DNA from: Deltaproteobacteria bacterium
GTDB taxonomy: Bacteria > Desulfobacterota > BSN033 > UBA1163
Length of the DNA stretch: 23,439 bases
NCBI GenBank assembly: GCA_016875255.1
Contig: VGRU01000032.1
Coordinates: 1-23,439, forward strand
Direction of reading: 5' to 3'
Under the pieces are notes generated by a model. That model was not told the origin of the DNA, searched no databases, and worked only from the letters and a program-made list of their open reading frames with translations. A program made the position numbers and the translations under genes. Shown in pieces: positions 7,926-15,972 of this stretch. Within the stretch, counting starts at the first letter, position 1; each line of letters begins with the position of its first letter.

Positions 7926-8981
7926 CTATCTTCTGAAAAGGGTGGACATCATATCGATAATGATATCCGTATTGCTTTGTCTTGGTTTCTTCGCACCTGT
8001 CACGGGTCGGGTTTGGACAAGAAAAACATTCTCAGGGAAGGGGAGGTCGATATCAATGGCCCACTCTAAATCCTGGGCCGATTGATAATGAGCCTCTGAA
8101 ATCTTGCCCAGCCGAACAATTTCGACCAACTCTTCGTTATTTAAACAGATTTGATCCTGCTTTTCAAGGGAGGACGCCGTACAAACCACCTTATCCCCCA
8201 CCAACTGATAGCAGACCAATTTTGGAGAAACACTCTTCTCCAAAATCTCGGATGTTTGTTTGTCCACGAGGAAGTGGTCCGGGGACACCTCTCCTTTGAC
8301 GACACTTTCGCCTAATCCCCAATTGCCTTCCACAACAACCCTATTCTCATCTCCCGTGACCGGATCTATCGTGAAAATCACTCCAGCACATTTGGCATTG
8401 ACCATTTTCTGAACCCCAACACTGATGGTCACTTTGTCATGGGGCCACCCGATCTGATTACGATAAGCGATGGCGCGATCTGTAAAAAGACTTGCCCAGC
8501 ATTTCAATAGATGTCGGACCACCTCCTCTTCACCTCTTACCCAGAGGTAAGATTCATGCTGTCCGGCGAAACTGGCTGTTTTTAGATCTTCGGAGGTAGC
8601 GCTGGACCGGACAGCCACAGGGAGATTTGGGGTACCGCAGAGGTCGCCTAATTTTTGATAAGCTCGTTTGATCTCTTTTGGGGTTGCTAAAGGGATCGGG
8701 GTGGATTCGATAAGGTCTCTAATTTGACGCCCCACTTTCTCAATGGCTTGGATGTCCTCAGGAGGGATTCGAGAGAGGGTTCTCAGAATCTTGTTTCGAA
8801 CCCTCCCTCTTTCAAGAAAAATCTCGAAGGCGTGCGTGGTGACAGCAAATCCAGGTGGAACTCGAAGACCGAGTTGGAACATCTCCCCCAAGTTGGCATT
8901 TTTACCACCCACCAGAGGAAAGTCCTTGCTCGAACAACTTTTGAACCAAATGATATTCTGTGTCGTTCTGGTACGAGGCAT
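7926..8981 (-). CDS. Stand-alone PEP-synthase-type ATP-grasp subunit (phenylphosphate synthase PpsB-like)
   Basis: A 351-aa protein containing only the N-terminal nucleotide-binding half of PEP synthase/PPDK: VGGKNANLGEM (24-34), VPPGFAVTT (41-49), the signature RSSATSEDLKTASFAGQHES (125-144), VFTIDPVTG-type segment (202-210), VEGNWGLGES (217-226) and the closing LVQTRPVTG (321-329). It would take phosphate(s) from ATP and pass one to the histidine of the partner swivelling subunit. Size and truncation match PpsB of Thauera-type phenylphosphate synthase (about 40 kDa). It begins one base after the PpsA-like stop (TGA-T-ATG) with no good ribosome site, implying translational coupling. No pyruvate-binding TIM barrel is encoded nearby, so the acceptor is probably not pyruvate. 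Confidence 0.85.
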   Translation of the reverse strand: MPRTRTTQNIIWFKSCSSKDFPLVGGKNANLGEMFQLGLRVPPGFAVTTHAFEIFLERGRVRNKILRTLSRIPPEDIQAIEKVGRQIRDLIESTPIPLATPKEIKRAYQKLGDLCGTPNLPVAVRSSATSEDLKTASFAGQHESYLWVRGEEEVVRHLLKCWASLFTDRAIAYRNQIGWPHDKVTISVGVQKMVNAKCAGVIFTIDPVTGDENRVVVEGNWGLGESVVKGEVSPDHFLVDKQTSEILEKSVSPKLVCYQLVGDKVVCTASSLEKQDQICLNNEELVEIVRLGKISEAHYQSAQDLEWAIDIDLPFPENVFLVQTRPVTGAKKPRQSNTDIIIDMMSTLFRR

Positions 8982-8982
8982 A

Positions 8983-10668
8983 TCATTTATCTAAAATGTA
9001 AACAGCACCCAAGTTTCCGTCTACCCGAATCCTCTGACCGGATTTGATCACCTGGGTGCCGGTAAAGACATTCATGACAACCGGAATTCCATACTCCCTT
9101 CCGACGATGGCAGCGTGTGAAAGGCTTGCCCCTCTATCCACCACGACCCCGCTGATCATACTAAAAACAGGCGTCCAGGCAGGAGAGGTGCTCATCGCAA
9201 CAAGGATATCTCCTTTTTGAATGTTTGGTAAGTCCTCATCCCTAAGGACAACGCGGGCAATCCCTTCCGCCACACCTGAAGAACCGCATGTCCCCATGAG
9301 GTCCGCCTTGAGTTCAGGTTTCGGTACAGGCATGCTTCCCACTACCACTTTGAGGGCAATTGGATCAAGAGATTGAACCAATCCTCCGATAGCCATTTCT
9401 AAAGTGAACCCTTCTTTAAAAATGGCAGGAGGATTTCCCCTCTGATTCCACTCTTCCCATTCTTTTCGGCGACGCTGGACAATGGGTTTGAGATTAAAGT
9501 TATCAGGATTGATTCCAGCCTTCCTCACCTCATCGGGCATAAGGAAGAAAATATCATCGGGTTGATTAATCGCTCCGCATTTGGCGAATCGATTCCCCAA
9601 TCCCAAACAGGACCTTCTCATCAAAGCATGGGTGTAAAGATCAAGATAATGGTTGTGTTCCTCACTGAAACGGCTGCAGTTTTGAGCTACCTTCATCAAC
9701 ATGGAGAACCAACTCTTTTGCTCTGGCGCAATTTTAGCCAGAACCTCTTTTTCTGCATCTTTCCGCTCCTTTTCAATCTTCTTACGATCCTGGTCTAAGT
9801 CGAATTCCCCACCTTTCTTTAGGTACATTTTTACCGTTTCGTAACCGGGGGTTGAATCCTCCTGCCAGGTCGGGACATTGATCTCCGCCATTCGCTCCAT
9901 TCGCCAACCGGCCTCTTTTTCAAGGAATTCATCGAACTCTTTCAAGAATTTCTTTCCTTTATCACTCTCCCCTAATTTAGCCTTCATCTGCTTTGAGGGT
10001 GTTTCCATAAAGAGACTTTCGAGCCCCATCTCCTTGGCCTTCTTTGAGAACTCCCAGAGTCTTCGATCGACTCGGAAACTTTCGTTATCAAAGCCGGCCA
10101 CTAATTTGTGGAAAGTGGGATGGGTATCATCAATGCCGAGAAGCTGGTTGCATAGCTGTTCGAAAAGGACATAAGGGGTGTAAGTTCCATACATCATGTG
10201 CATGTGAATTTCCCACATTCTCCGGCAGGTATTGATCACCTCCTCGAAATTCTCAAGGAGTTCGATATTTGTGGCAGTATCAACATCGAGGGTTTTCAAG
10301 TTTTCATATCTTTGCAACATTTCCTTGACATACCCACTCCAGAGTCCATCATAGTTTTCAATAAAAGGTCTGATGGCCTCCCGGAACTTCTTCTCCCTGT
10401 CTGACTTTTCCTTATCTGAATCGACCATGAGGAGGCAGAGATAGGCCCCACCATCCTTAAACCGCCAGTCCCATCCTTTCACAGTGGGAAGAGAAAGGGT
10501 CTCAGCCCCATACTGCATTCCGTGTCGGCAGAAGTTTATCCAGAACCACCCAAACATAGGTGTCCAGGGCGGAACGGAGTGTGTTGCGTCGAGAAACCAA
10601 GCCGGTGATTGTTCTAAATCATGCTTCTCATCAAACTCAAATCCTGGAACCACATCATAAATTTTCAT
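8983..10668 (-). CDS. PEP-utilising mobile-domain subunit (phenylphosphate synthase PpsA-like)
   Basis: A 561-aa protein. The C-terminal 110 residues are a PEP-utilising mobile (swivelling) domain: GTCGSSGVAEGIARVV, ILVAMSTSPAWTPVF, then GASLSHAAIVGREYGIPVV, in which His518 is the expected phospho-histidine. The first 440 residues are a family-specific region beginning with PGFEFDE and SVPPWTPMFGWFW, as in the PEP-utiliser group that phosphorylates organic hydroxyl groups. Known homologous architecture: phenylphosphate synthase subunit 1, which phosphorylates phenol at the expense of ATP (giving AMP and Pi). A perfect AGGAGGTG ribosome site precedes ATG 10668. It is the first gene after the 650-bp MITE-containing gap and may have its own promoter. 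The true substrate is unknown, and no CBS-domain third subunit (PpsC) is seen. Confidence 0.8.
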   Translation of the reverse strand: MKIYDVVPGFEFDEKHDLEQSPAWFLDATHSVPPWTPMFGWFWINFCRHGMQYGAETLSLPTVKGWDWRFKDGGAYLCLLMVDSDKEKSDREKKFREAIRPFIENYDGLWSGYVKEMLQRYENLKTLDVDTATNIELLENFEEVINTCRRMWEIHMHMMYGTYTPYVLFEQLCNQLLGIDDTHPTFHKLVAGFDNESFRVDRRLWEFSKKAKEMGLESLFMETPSKQMKAKLGESDKGKKFLKEFDEFLEKEAGWRMERMAEINVPTWQEDSTPGYETVKMYLKKGGEFDLDQDRKKIEKERKDAEKEVLAKIAPEQKSWFSMLMKVAQNCSRFSEEHNHYLDLYTHALMRRSCLGLGNRFAKCGAINQPDDIFFLMPDEVRKAGINPDNFNLKPIVQRRRKEWEEWNQRGNPPAIFKEGFTLEMAIGGLVQSLDPIALKVVVGSMPVPKPELKADLMGTCGSSGVAEGIARVVLRDEDLPNIQKGDILVAMSTSPAWTPVFSMISGVVVDRGASLSHAAIVGREYGIPVVMNVFTGTQVIKSGQRIRVDGNLGAVYILDK

Positions 10669-10814
10669 TCTCCCACCTCCTGTAAAAATATTTTAGAACA
10701 CTGGAAAAGATTCCTCCCCCCACTCAAGGATTTCTCTAAAGAGACCTTTCTGTGATCCATCTCACCTCCTTTACCGTGATTCTTGTTGATCCTACCTGCT
10801 TTAACCGTTTGGTC

Positions 10815-11010
10815 TATAGTGAACGTCTTAAGTAATGTGACATGTTTATAGCGGTCATTCTGAGCCCTTCACCTATGTCATTCTGAGCGAAGCGAAGAAT
10901 CTTGATGTTATGCTCAGGGTAAACTCCGCGAAGAATCTCAAGATGATGAGACCCTTCCCCCGGACTTGATACGGGGTCAGGGTGACCACTTTCTTAAGTC
11001 GTTCACTATA
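10815..11010. mobile_element. MITE-like element A (196 bp, 18-bp terminal inverted repeats)
   Basis: The left end TATAGTGAACGTCTTAAG (10815-10832) is the reverse complement of the right end CTTAAGTCGTTCACTATA (10993-11010) except for one base (17/18). The interior is non-coding and carries the GTCATTCTGAGC...GAAGAATCT type repeats plus a ...CTTGATACGGGGTCAGGGTGACC dyad. TA at the outer ends is compatible with IS630/Tc1-type target choice, but no transposase is present, so any movement would be in trans. Confidence 0.6.
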
Positions 11011-11069
11011 ATAAGTCACCAGAATGGCTCCTATCCCTGATGACACTCTGCCCTTTCCTGGGTTTTCTT

Positions 11070-11264
11070 TTAATTAGTGTCTGTCCATAAACCAACGGTT
11101 TTCAAGAAGGTCGTCATTCCGGCGAAAGCCGGAATCCAGGGTTCCCGGTGGAAACCGGGACCCAGTCTTTGAGATGGTTCCCGACTTTCGTCGGGACGAC
11201 GTCTGGATGCCGGATCAAGTCCGGCATGACGGAAAAGGGACATTTATAAACAGACTCTAATTAA
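11070..11264. mobile_element. MITE-like element B (195 bp, 22-bp imperfect terminal inverted repeats)
   Basis: The left arm at 11070-11091 (TTAATTAGTGTCTGTCC...) and right arm at 11243-11264 (...ACAGACTCTAATTAA) match at about 19 of 22 positions in inverted orientation. Inside are GTCATTCCGGCGAAAGCCGG (hairpin), CCCGGTGGAAACCGGGA (hairpin), CCCGACTTTCGTCGGGA (hairpin) and GCCGGATCAAGTCCGGC (hairpin). It is about the same length as element A but differs in sequence. Non-coding; likely a non-autonomous element or structured repeat. Confidence 0.6.
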
Positions 11265-11319
11265 TAGGATCCTCAACAGAGAGGTTGTTTCCAGATCTGA
11301 ATCCTCCATGAAAATGGGA

Positions 11320-12063
11320 TCAGTGCATTGCCCGCCCACCATCCACCAAGAGGGTTTGGCCCGTGATGAAATCGCTTTCGTCTGAGGCAAAGAAGATGAT
11401 GGCTCCAATGAGGTCGCCCGGTAGTTCCAGACGTTTTAAAGGGGTTCGGCTGACATCGTACTGGGTAACATTGGCAATCGTCCGGCTTGCTTCCGTATCC
11501 GTAAATCCAGGAGCGATGGAATTGATATTAATGTGATAAGGCCCCAATTCAATGGCAAGGGCTCGGGTCAGACCGATCACCCCACCCTTTGAGGCAACAT
11601 AGTGAATAAAGCCGTGAGAGCCTGTAAAAAAGGTTTCGGAGGAAAGGTTGATGATTTTCCCTTTTCCCTGTTTCTTCATATAAGGGAAGACAGCCCGGGC
11701 GCAGAGCCAGACGCCTTTGAGGTTGACGGCCATCACCTGATCCCATTCTTTGGGGTCAATATCGGTGAATGATTTTCTGGCTAATCCATAATAGATGGCC
11801 GCACAATTGACCAAGATGTCAATCCTGCCAAAAGCGTTGTAGGTTTCTTCGGCAAGCTGGAGGGTTTCTGTTTCACTGGTGACATCGGCTTTGAAGTCCC
11901 TGGCTATCCCGCCTGAGTTTCCAATCTCTTCAAGGGTTTTTTTTAAACCAATAATATCGGTAGCCATGACCTTAGCCCCTTCTTTTGCCAAAGCAATGGC
12001 GAAAGTCTGCCCAAGGCCTCGCGCAGCCCCTGTGACAATGGCCACCTTGCCTTGAAGTCTCAT
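11320..12063 (-). CDS. Short-chain dehydrogenase/reductase (classical SDR, FabG-like)
   Basis: A 247-aa classical SDR. It has the Rossmann motif TGAARGLG (11-18), NCAA (86-89, in place of the usual NNAG), catalytic Ser142, Tyr155 and Lys159 (YVASK), PGFTDTEA (185-192) and the C-terminal GQTLLVDGGRAMH. It is an NAD(P)-dependent alcohol/ketone oxidoreductase in the cytoplasm; Asp36 after the second strand (VMATD) favours NAD(H). In this setting it most plausibly oxidises a secondary or primary alcohol intermediate made by the upstream oxidoreductases, but a 3-oxoacyl reductase role cannot be excluded. The ribosome site AAGGGAG is close to ATG 12063. It lies 68 nt downstream of the CrtI-like gene, same strand. 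Confidence 0.9.
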   Translation of the reverse strand: MRLQGKVAIVTGAARGLGQTFAIALAKEGAKVMATDIIGLKKTLEEIGNSGGIARDFKADVTSETETLQLAEETYNAFGRIDILVNCAAIYYGLARKSFTDIDPKEWDQVMAVNLKGVWLCARAVFPYMKKQGKGKIINLSSETFFTGSHGFIHYVASKGGVIGLTRALAIELGPYHININSIAPGFTDTEASRTIANVTQYDVSRTPLKRLELPGDLIGAIIFFASDESDFITGQTLLVDGGRAMH

Positions 12064-12086
12064 CTGTCTCCCTTTCTATGAGTTCC

Positions 12087-12114
12087 AATTGATCATTGCT
12101 AATTGATCATTGGT
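12087..12114. repeat. Two tandem copies of a 14-bp unit around TGATCA
   Basis: AATTGATCATTG occurs at 12087-12098 and 12101-12112. The unit contains palindromic TGATCA. It lies between the SDR start and the stop of the upstream FAD oxidoreductase gene. Function unknown; possibly slipped-strand duplication. Confidence 0.5.
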
Positions 12115-12131
12115 TATTTTGCATCGGTCGG

Positions 12132-13799
12132 TTAATAGGGTCTCCCTTTCTTCTCCCAGATCTTTTCCAATCCAACGTCTTCTGCGATGACCTTGAAACA
12201 GTTATAACTGGAACCTCGGGCAATTCCGCCTCCGGAGTGCATATTGGAAGAACAGATATACATATTCTTGAGGAAGGGGAGACGATAGCTTGAGAGGTCG
12301 GGAATGGGTCTGAATCGATCATTCTGGGAAGCGATCATTGCCCCTTCGACCCAACCGCCATCGAGCATATCTATATTGCGCATCACCGTATCATAGGGTG
12401 TCGTGATGAAGGCATCAATCACATTCTCCCGGGTCATGTTGGGAGCGTAGATCTGCCATTGTTTTAGCATCAAGTCCTCCACGTCTTTCTTCATCTTGAG
12501 CCACTGCCTTTCGGAAAAGAGGTGCAGGGGAGGCGCGAATTCTTCAACCAAAATGGTATGTTTTCCCTCAGGGGCGCGGGTCTTGTCCCAAATGGAGTCT
12601 GGGGCAGCAAGCATATACCACTTTTCGGGAAATCCTTTTGTAAAGATGTCCGCCTGGTATTTCCAGGAGAGATATTCGGGGTCTTTTTCTCCCATGTAAA
12701 GCCGGGGTTGAGCGCCGATATCCGAGTTGAAAGAGGTGGCTCTATATTCGGGAAGCTCATGCATGGCCATATTCCCCCAATAGATCTGACCACGGTCATA
12801 ACGAATATTTCTTATGCGCCGGGCTACTTTTGGCGTCACATAATTTTCGCCTAGGAGCCTGAAGATGGTCTGGGGCACTCCTAAATCACTGACCACAAGC
12901 TGTTTCGCCTCGACCTCCATCCCGTTCGAAAGTTTGACCCCTTTTGCCATTCCATTCGCAACGAGGACTTTATCCACTTCGGTTTCCACACAAAATTCCC
13001 CTCCCATGGCGCTGAAGGCCCTCTGGAGGGCATGGGTGATGGTGTGGGTTCCGCCGACGACAATGGAAGCAGATTCGAAAGAGAGGGTCAGGCCGATGAC
13101 ATGGACAAAGACATAGAGTCCGATCACATCGCCGGGGAAGCAGCCTGTAGAGGTCTCAATAGCCCTCATAAAGAGGCACTGAAGCTCGGGGCTTTCAAAA
13201 AGGTCTTTGGCAATCTGAGCTCCTGTCATGAATTGGTAAACGGGATCAATTCCATCCACAGGATCGTCGCAGAGCCTTTCAAGGGCATTCTTAACCCCCC
13301 AGGGTGTGGGAGGGGTGTAACGATATTCCCGGAAGGCAGCCCTCCACTTTCTCTGATATTTTCCGAGGAGATCGAGATAAGTCTCTGCATCTGTTTTGGA
13401 GAAACGAGCAATCTCGTTGTAAGTCTTCTTCACATTTTCATTTGAAAATTCTTCTTTTCCTGTTAAAGGATCGACGACTCGCCAAGCTGAATATCCGATG
13501 TAACAAGTTCCGTCCGGATAGACCATTCCTTCATTTTGGTCTGGAAAGACGTACTTAAGACCGTATTCTCTCAGGTTGAAATCGGTATAGGCGGGATGGG
13601 TCCAGAACCGTGTGAAATGGGCGCAAGTATTCTGGAGAAACCCAGGCAGGGGAAGTTCTTCCCCGCAGGCCCCTCCTCCCAATTCGTGTTGACGTTCGAA
13701 CATCACCGTTTTTAACCCTGCATGTTGGAGGTAGCAGGCAAGGATCGTCCCGTGGTGTCCTCCTCCAATGACAATTGCATCATAACTGGTATCCGGCAT
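12132..13799 (-). CDS. CrtI-like NAD(P)/FAD-dependent oxidoreductase (COG1233 type), copy 1
   Basis: A 555-aa protein with an intact N-terminal FAD dinucleotide motif GGGHHG (12-17) followed by KTVMFERQHELGGGACGEE, and a phytoene-desaturase-like C-terminus (NMYICSSNMHSGGGIARGSS, then a helix FKVIAEDVGLE). The middle has VVGGTHTITHALQRAFSAMGG, the usual second FAD-domain contact. Relatives desaturate or saturate isoprenoid chains; in Castellaniella a pair of such proteins (CtmA/CtmB) forms an anaerobic limonene dehydrogenase. It is probably cytoplasmic with a hydrophobic substrate tunnel. Ribosome site AAAGGAGG. It is only distantly similar to the copy at 14121-15737 and separated from it by a 77-aa gene, suggesting a heteromeric enzyme. 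Substrate unknown. Confidence 0.85.
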   Translation of the reverse strand: MPDTSYDAIVIGGGHHGTILACYLQHAGLKTVMFERQHELGGGACGEELPLPGFLQNTCAHFTRFWTHPAYTDFNLREYGLKYVFPDQNEGMVYPDGTCYIGYSAWRVVDPLTGKEEFSNENVKKTYNEIARFSKTDAETYLDLLGKYQRKWRAAFREYRYTPPTPWGVKNALERLCDDPVDGIDPVYQFMTGAQIAKDLFESPELQCLFMRAIETSTGCFPGDVIGLYVFVHVIGLTLSFESASIVVGGTHTITHALQRAFSAMGGEFCVETEVDKVLVANGMAKGVKLSNGMEVEAKQLVVSDLGVPQTIFRLLGENYVTPKVARRIRNIRYDRGQIYWGNMAMHELPEYRATSFNSDIGAQPRLYMGEKDPEYLSWKYQADIFTKGFPEKWYMLAAPDSIWDKTRAPEGKHTILVEEFAPPLHLFSERQWLKMKKDVEDLMLKQWQIYAPNMTRENVIDAFITTPYDTVMRNIDMLDGGWVEGAMIASQNDRFRPIPDLSSYRLPFLKNMYICSSNMHSGGGIARGSSYNCFKVIAEDVGLEKIWEKKGRPY

Positions 13800-13817
13800 G
13801 GGGTGTTTCCTCCTTTT

Positions 13818-14051
13818 CTATTTCTTTTTCATCATTAACGAAAGGGCGTAATAGAGGATGGAGGGTTTTAAGAGAAGCTTCATGAAGTTCCTCAGATCCG
13901 CTCCTTCCATGGTGGCGGTGATAACCCAATGGATGGGTTCAGAGGACTCGATTTTCAGTTTCAGGCTTTGTCCTCCATCTGGATCTTTAAAGAGCTGGGT
14001 AAAGGCCGCAACCATGGTTGTCTGGCCCAAACCTGTTGAATTGACTTTCAT
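13818..14051 (-). CDS. Unrecognised 77-aa protein between the two FAD oxidoreductases
   Basis: A short but convincing gene: a GGAGGTT ribosome site precedes ATG 14051, it ends 18 nt before the next coding start, and it is framed by two genes of one class. The protein starts MKVNSTGLGQTTMVAAFTQL, has a mixed beta-type centre (SLKLKIESSEPIHWVITATM) and ends in a hydrophobic/basic helix (LLLKPSILYYALSLMMKKK) that could touch a membrane or a partner. I recognise no family. It may be a small subunit or assembly/substrate-delivery factor of the flanking oxidoreductases; that is inference from position only. Confidence 0.7.
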   Translation of the reverse strand: MKVNSTGLGQTTMVAAFTQLFKDPDGGQSLKLKIESSEPIHWVITATMEGADLRNFMKLLLKPSILYYALSLMMKKK

Positions 14052-14120
14052 GGCGAACCTCCGTTAACAAAAAATCAATGCAAATTAAAAATTGTAAATT
14101 GCTTATTGCAAATTGTGAAA

Positions 14121-15737
14121 TTACAATAGGCCACTTGCCTTTGCTTTTGTAACAATGTCAGGTTCTTTCCACCATCTTTGAATCCCGAGATCTTCCGCAA
14201 TCCGGTTGGCTGCATTATATCCAGGGCCATAGGTGACTAACCCTCCCGGAAACGTACAGGCCCCGCAGAGGTAGAGGTTTTTAATCGGTGTGGCATATTG
14301 AGAGCATAATTCGTTAGGTCTCAGATACCCCATTTGAAGTGGGAAGTAACCCCCTTGCTTGATCGAACCTTCCACCATATCGGAAAACTTGTTTTCGATA
14401 TCAAGAGGAGAAGCGATATAAGGCCACAGGATGTTTTCTTCGGTCATATTAGGCGCATACTTTCTGAGGATTTCGAGATTTTCCCGTGCATGATCATGAC
14501 GAATCTTATACCATTTTTCAGGACCGCCGTTTTTCAGATGGTAAGGGGCATGTTCTGAGATCAACCCAATATGTCTTCCCGGAGGCGCTTCGGAAGGGTC
14601 GAAAAGAGTTGGGAAACAGCAGTTGAATCCGGAGGGTTTCAATTCACCGTTTTTAAGGGCCTTAAAGTGTTCGATCAGATTCTCTTCTGTCTCGAATCCG
14701 ACGACATAGATGAAGGCCTTAGCAAGGTCAGGGTTTGAGGAGGCAGCGCTAAATTGGGGCGGATTGAAAAGGGCGAGATGGATGTCAAAGAGGGACCATT
14801 TCTCCCATTTCCAGTCTTTTGTCCGTATGACAAGATCCTTTGGAAGATCTTTCTCACCGATATATTTGAGAAAAGTCTGATGGTGATCGATGCTCGAAGC
14901 AACAAATTTCGTGGCCTCATAGACTGTCCCATCTTCCAGTTCCACTCCTTTGGCAGCCCCATTCTCCATAATGATTCTCTTAATGATCTGGCTTCCGAGT
15001 ATCCTCCCTCCATGCCTGTAAAAGAATTTAGACATCAGGTTGGCCATGTGATGGGACCCTCCCACACAGAGGCGGTAGTTCGAAGCCCGATTAATCATGA
15101 GGGGAACCAGATAACCAAGCCCCTCAAGGTCATAATCCAATCCCCACATACAGGTGGCATAGAGCATCAATGTCCGGACCCGATCGTTTTCAAAAATGCC
15201 ATGAATGATGTCAATCGGTTTCTTTTCGGAAAGAGCGCTGATTTCCTGACCCAATGGACTGGAATGGAGTTTCACCACCTGTTCGAAGGCTGGCTTCGCC
15301 ATCACATAGGTAGCCGGAGCAAGAAATGCATCCGTATAGCGCTTGAAACGTTCGTAGGTTTCTCGATAGGCATCGGCATCTTTCTTCGAAAATTGCGCAA
15401 AGGAAGAACAGGTTTTTTCCACATCAGAGTAAATACAGAGGCTTCTTCCATCCAAGAAAGGCATGGCCATGACAACCTCGGGATGGATATATTTCAGATC
15501 ATACGTTTGATCCAATTCGAGGTCAGAGAAGACCGGTGCATAGTCCACCATGGGATGGTAGATGGCATGGGTGTTATGGATAAACCCCGGGATGGTAATC
15601 ATTTCCGAACAAAGGCCTCCTCCCATTTCGTATCTCTTCTCGAGGATCAGAATCTTGAGCCCTGCTTTGGCCAAGTAGCATCCCAGAGTCAGGCCGTTTG
15701 GCCCGCCACCAATGATAATGCCGTCATATCGGGGCAT
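14121..15737 (-). CDS. CrtI-like NAD(P)/FAD-dependent oxidoreductase (COG1233 type), copy 2
   Basis: A 538-aa protein with FAD motif GGGPNG (10-15), then [18 protein letters not shown], a middle [20 protein letters not shown] segment, and the canonical C-terminal flavin-contact pattern [15 protein letters not shown]...[15 protein letters not shown]. This copy is closer to the standard phytoene-desaturase C-terminal motif than copy 1. It is the first gene of the minus-strand cluster, facing lysR across a 235-bp divergent intergenic region. Ribosome site AAGGAG. It likely acts with copy 1 on a hydrophobic alicyclic or isoprenoid-like substrate; substrate and electron acceptor are not readable here, and no ferredoxin or ferredoxin reductase gene lies between them. 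Confidence 0.85.
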   Translation of the reverse strand: MPRYDGIIIGGGPNGLTLGCYLAKAGLKILILEKRYEMGGGLCSEMITIPGFIHNTHAIYHPMVDYAPVFSDLELDQTYDLKYIHPEVVMAMPFLDGRSLCIYSDVEKTCSSFAQFSKKDADAYRETYERFKRYTDAFLAPATYVMAKPAFEQVVKLHSSPLGQEISALSEKKPIDIIHGIFENDRVRTLMLYATCMWGLDYDLEGLGYLVPLMINRASNYRLCVGGSHHMANLMSKFFYRHGGRILGSQIIKRIIMENGAAKGVELEDGTVYEATKFVASSIDHHQTFLKYIGEKDLPKDLVIRTKDWKWEKWSLFDIHLALFNPPQFSAASSNPDLAKAFIYVVGFETEENLIEHFKALKNGELKPSGFNCCFPTLFDPSEAPPGRHIGLISEHAPYHLKNGGPEKWYKIRHDHARENLEILRKYAPNMTEENILWPYIASPLDIENKFSDMVEGSIKQGGYFPLQMGYLRPNELCSQYATPIKNLYLCGACTFPGGLVTYGPGYNAANRIAEDLGIQRWWKEPDIVTKAKASGLL

Positions 15738-15827
15738 GGTTCCTTCTCCTTTCTACCATTAATAATTAAATTATTTTTGGAATTTGTAATAGGTGATTCG
15801 GGGTTGAGCCCATTCTATTCTTCTGGA

Positions 15828-15857
15828 TTGACAAATCAATACAATTATTCTTATAAT
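15828..15857 (+). promoter_or_regulatory. Perfect-consensus sigma70 promoter of the LysR gene
   Basis: TTGACA at 15828-15833 and TATAAT at 15852-15857, separated by 18 bp: both hexamers match consensus exactly. Predicted start near 15864 gives a leader of about 108 nt before the TTG start codon at 15973. Confidence 0.75.
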
Positions 15858-15871
15858 GGCATAAAAAAAAC

Positions 15872-15926
15872 TTATAGACATTCATAAAGCGGCATTATTT
15901 CAATATGTTCTAATTCAAAAATATTG
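15872..15926. promoter_or_regulatory. Candidate LysR-type operator sites
   Basis: TTAT-N8-ATAA (15872-15887) satisfies the T-N11-A LysR-box rule and lies just downstream of the lysR promoter start, where binding could autorepress. A second dyad CAATAT-N14-ATATTG spans 15901-15926, and palindromic AAAAGCTTTT lies at 15941-15950. All are AT-rich and could be chance. The divergent layout makes this region the expected regulator binding zone for the 15737 operon as well. Confidence 0.35.
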
Positions 15927-15972
15927 TGATTTTTTAAGCAAAAAGCTTTTAACAAAAGGCGAGGAGGTTTTT

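Larger units (their letters stand above)
10669..11319. other. 651-bp intergenic region dominated by two repeat elements
   Basis: No gene on either strand. It contains two terminal-inverted-repeat elements (10815-11010 and 11070-11264, listed separately) plus about 145 bp upstream of the PpsA-like gene that should carry its leader and any promoter. No convincing -35/-10 pair was found there by eye. It splits the catabolic gene run into an upstream (FAD oxidoreductases, SDR) and a downstream (PpsAB to cytochrome) block. Confidence 0.6.

Noticed and set aside
7926..10668. True PEP synthase or pyruvate phosphate dikinase
   Set aside because: The C-terminal PEP/pyruvate-binding barrel is missing from both subunits and from the neighbourhood.
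10855..10990. CRISPR-like or small RNA reading of the repeated GTCATTCTGAGC/GAAGAATCT motifs
   Set aside because: Motifs are not regularly spaced direct repeats; they are explained by inverted-repeat element A.
14754..15887. Long plus-strand open frame (377 codons) opposite CrtI-like copy 2
   Set aside because: It is antisense to a clearly homologous protein, has no ribosome site at its start and no recognisable domain; it runs into the lysR promoter.
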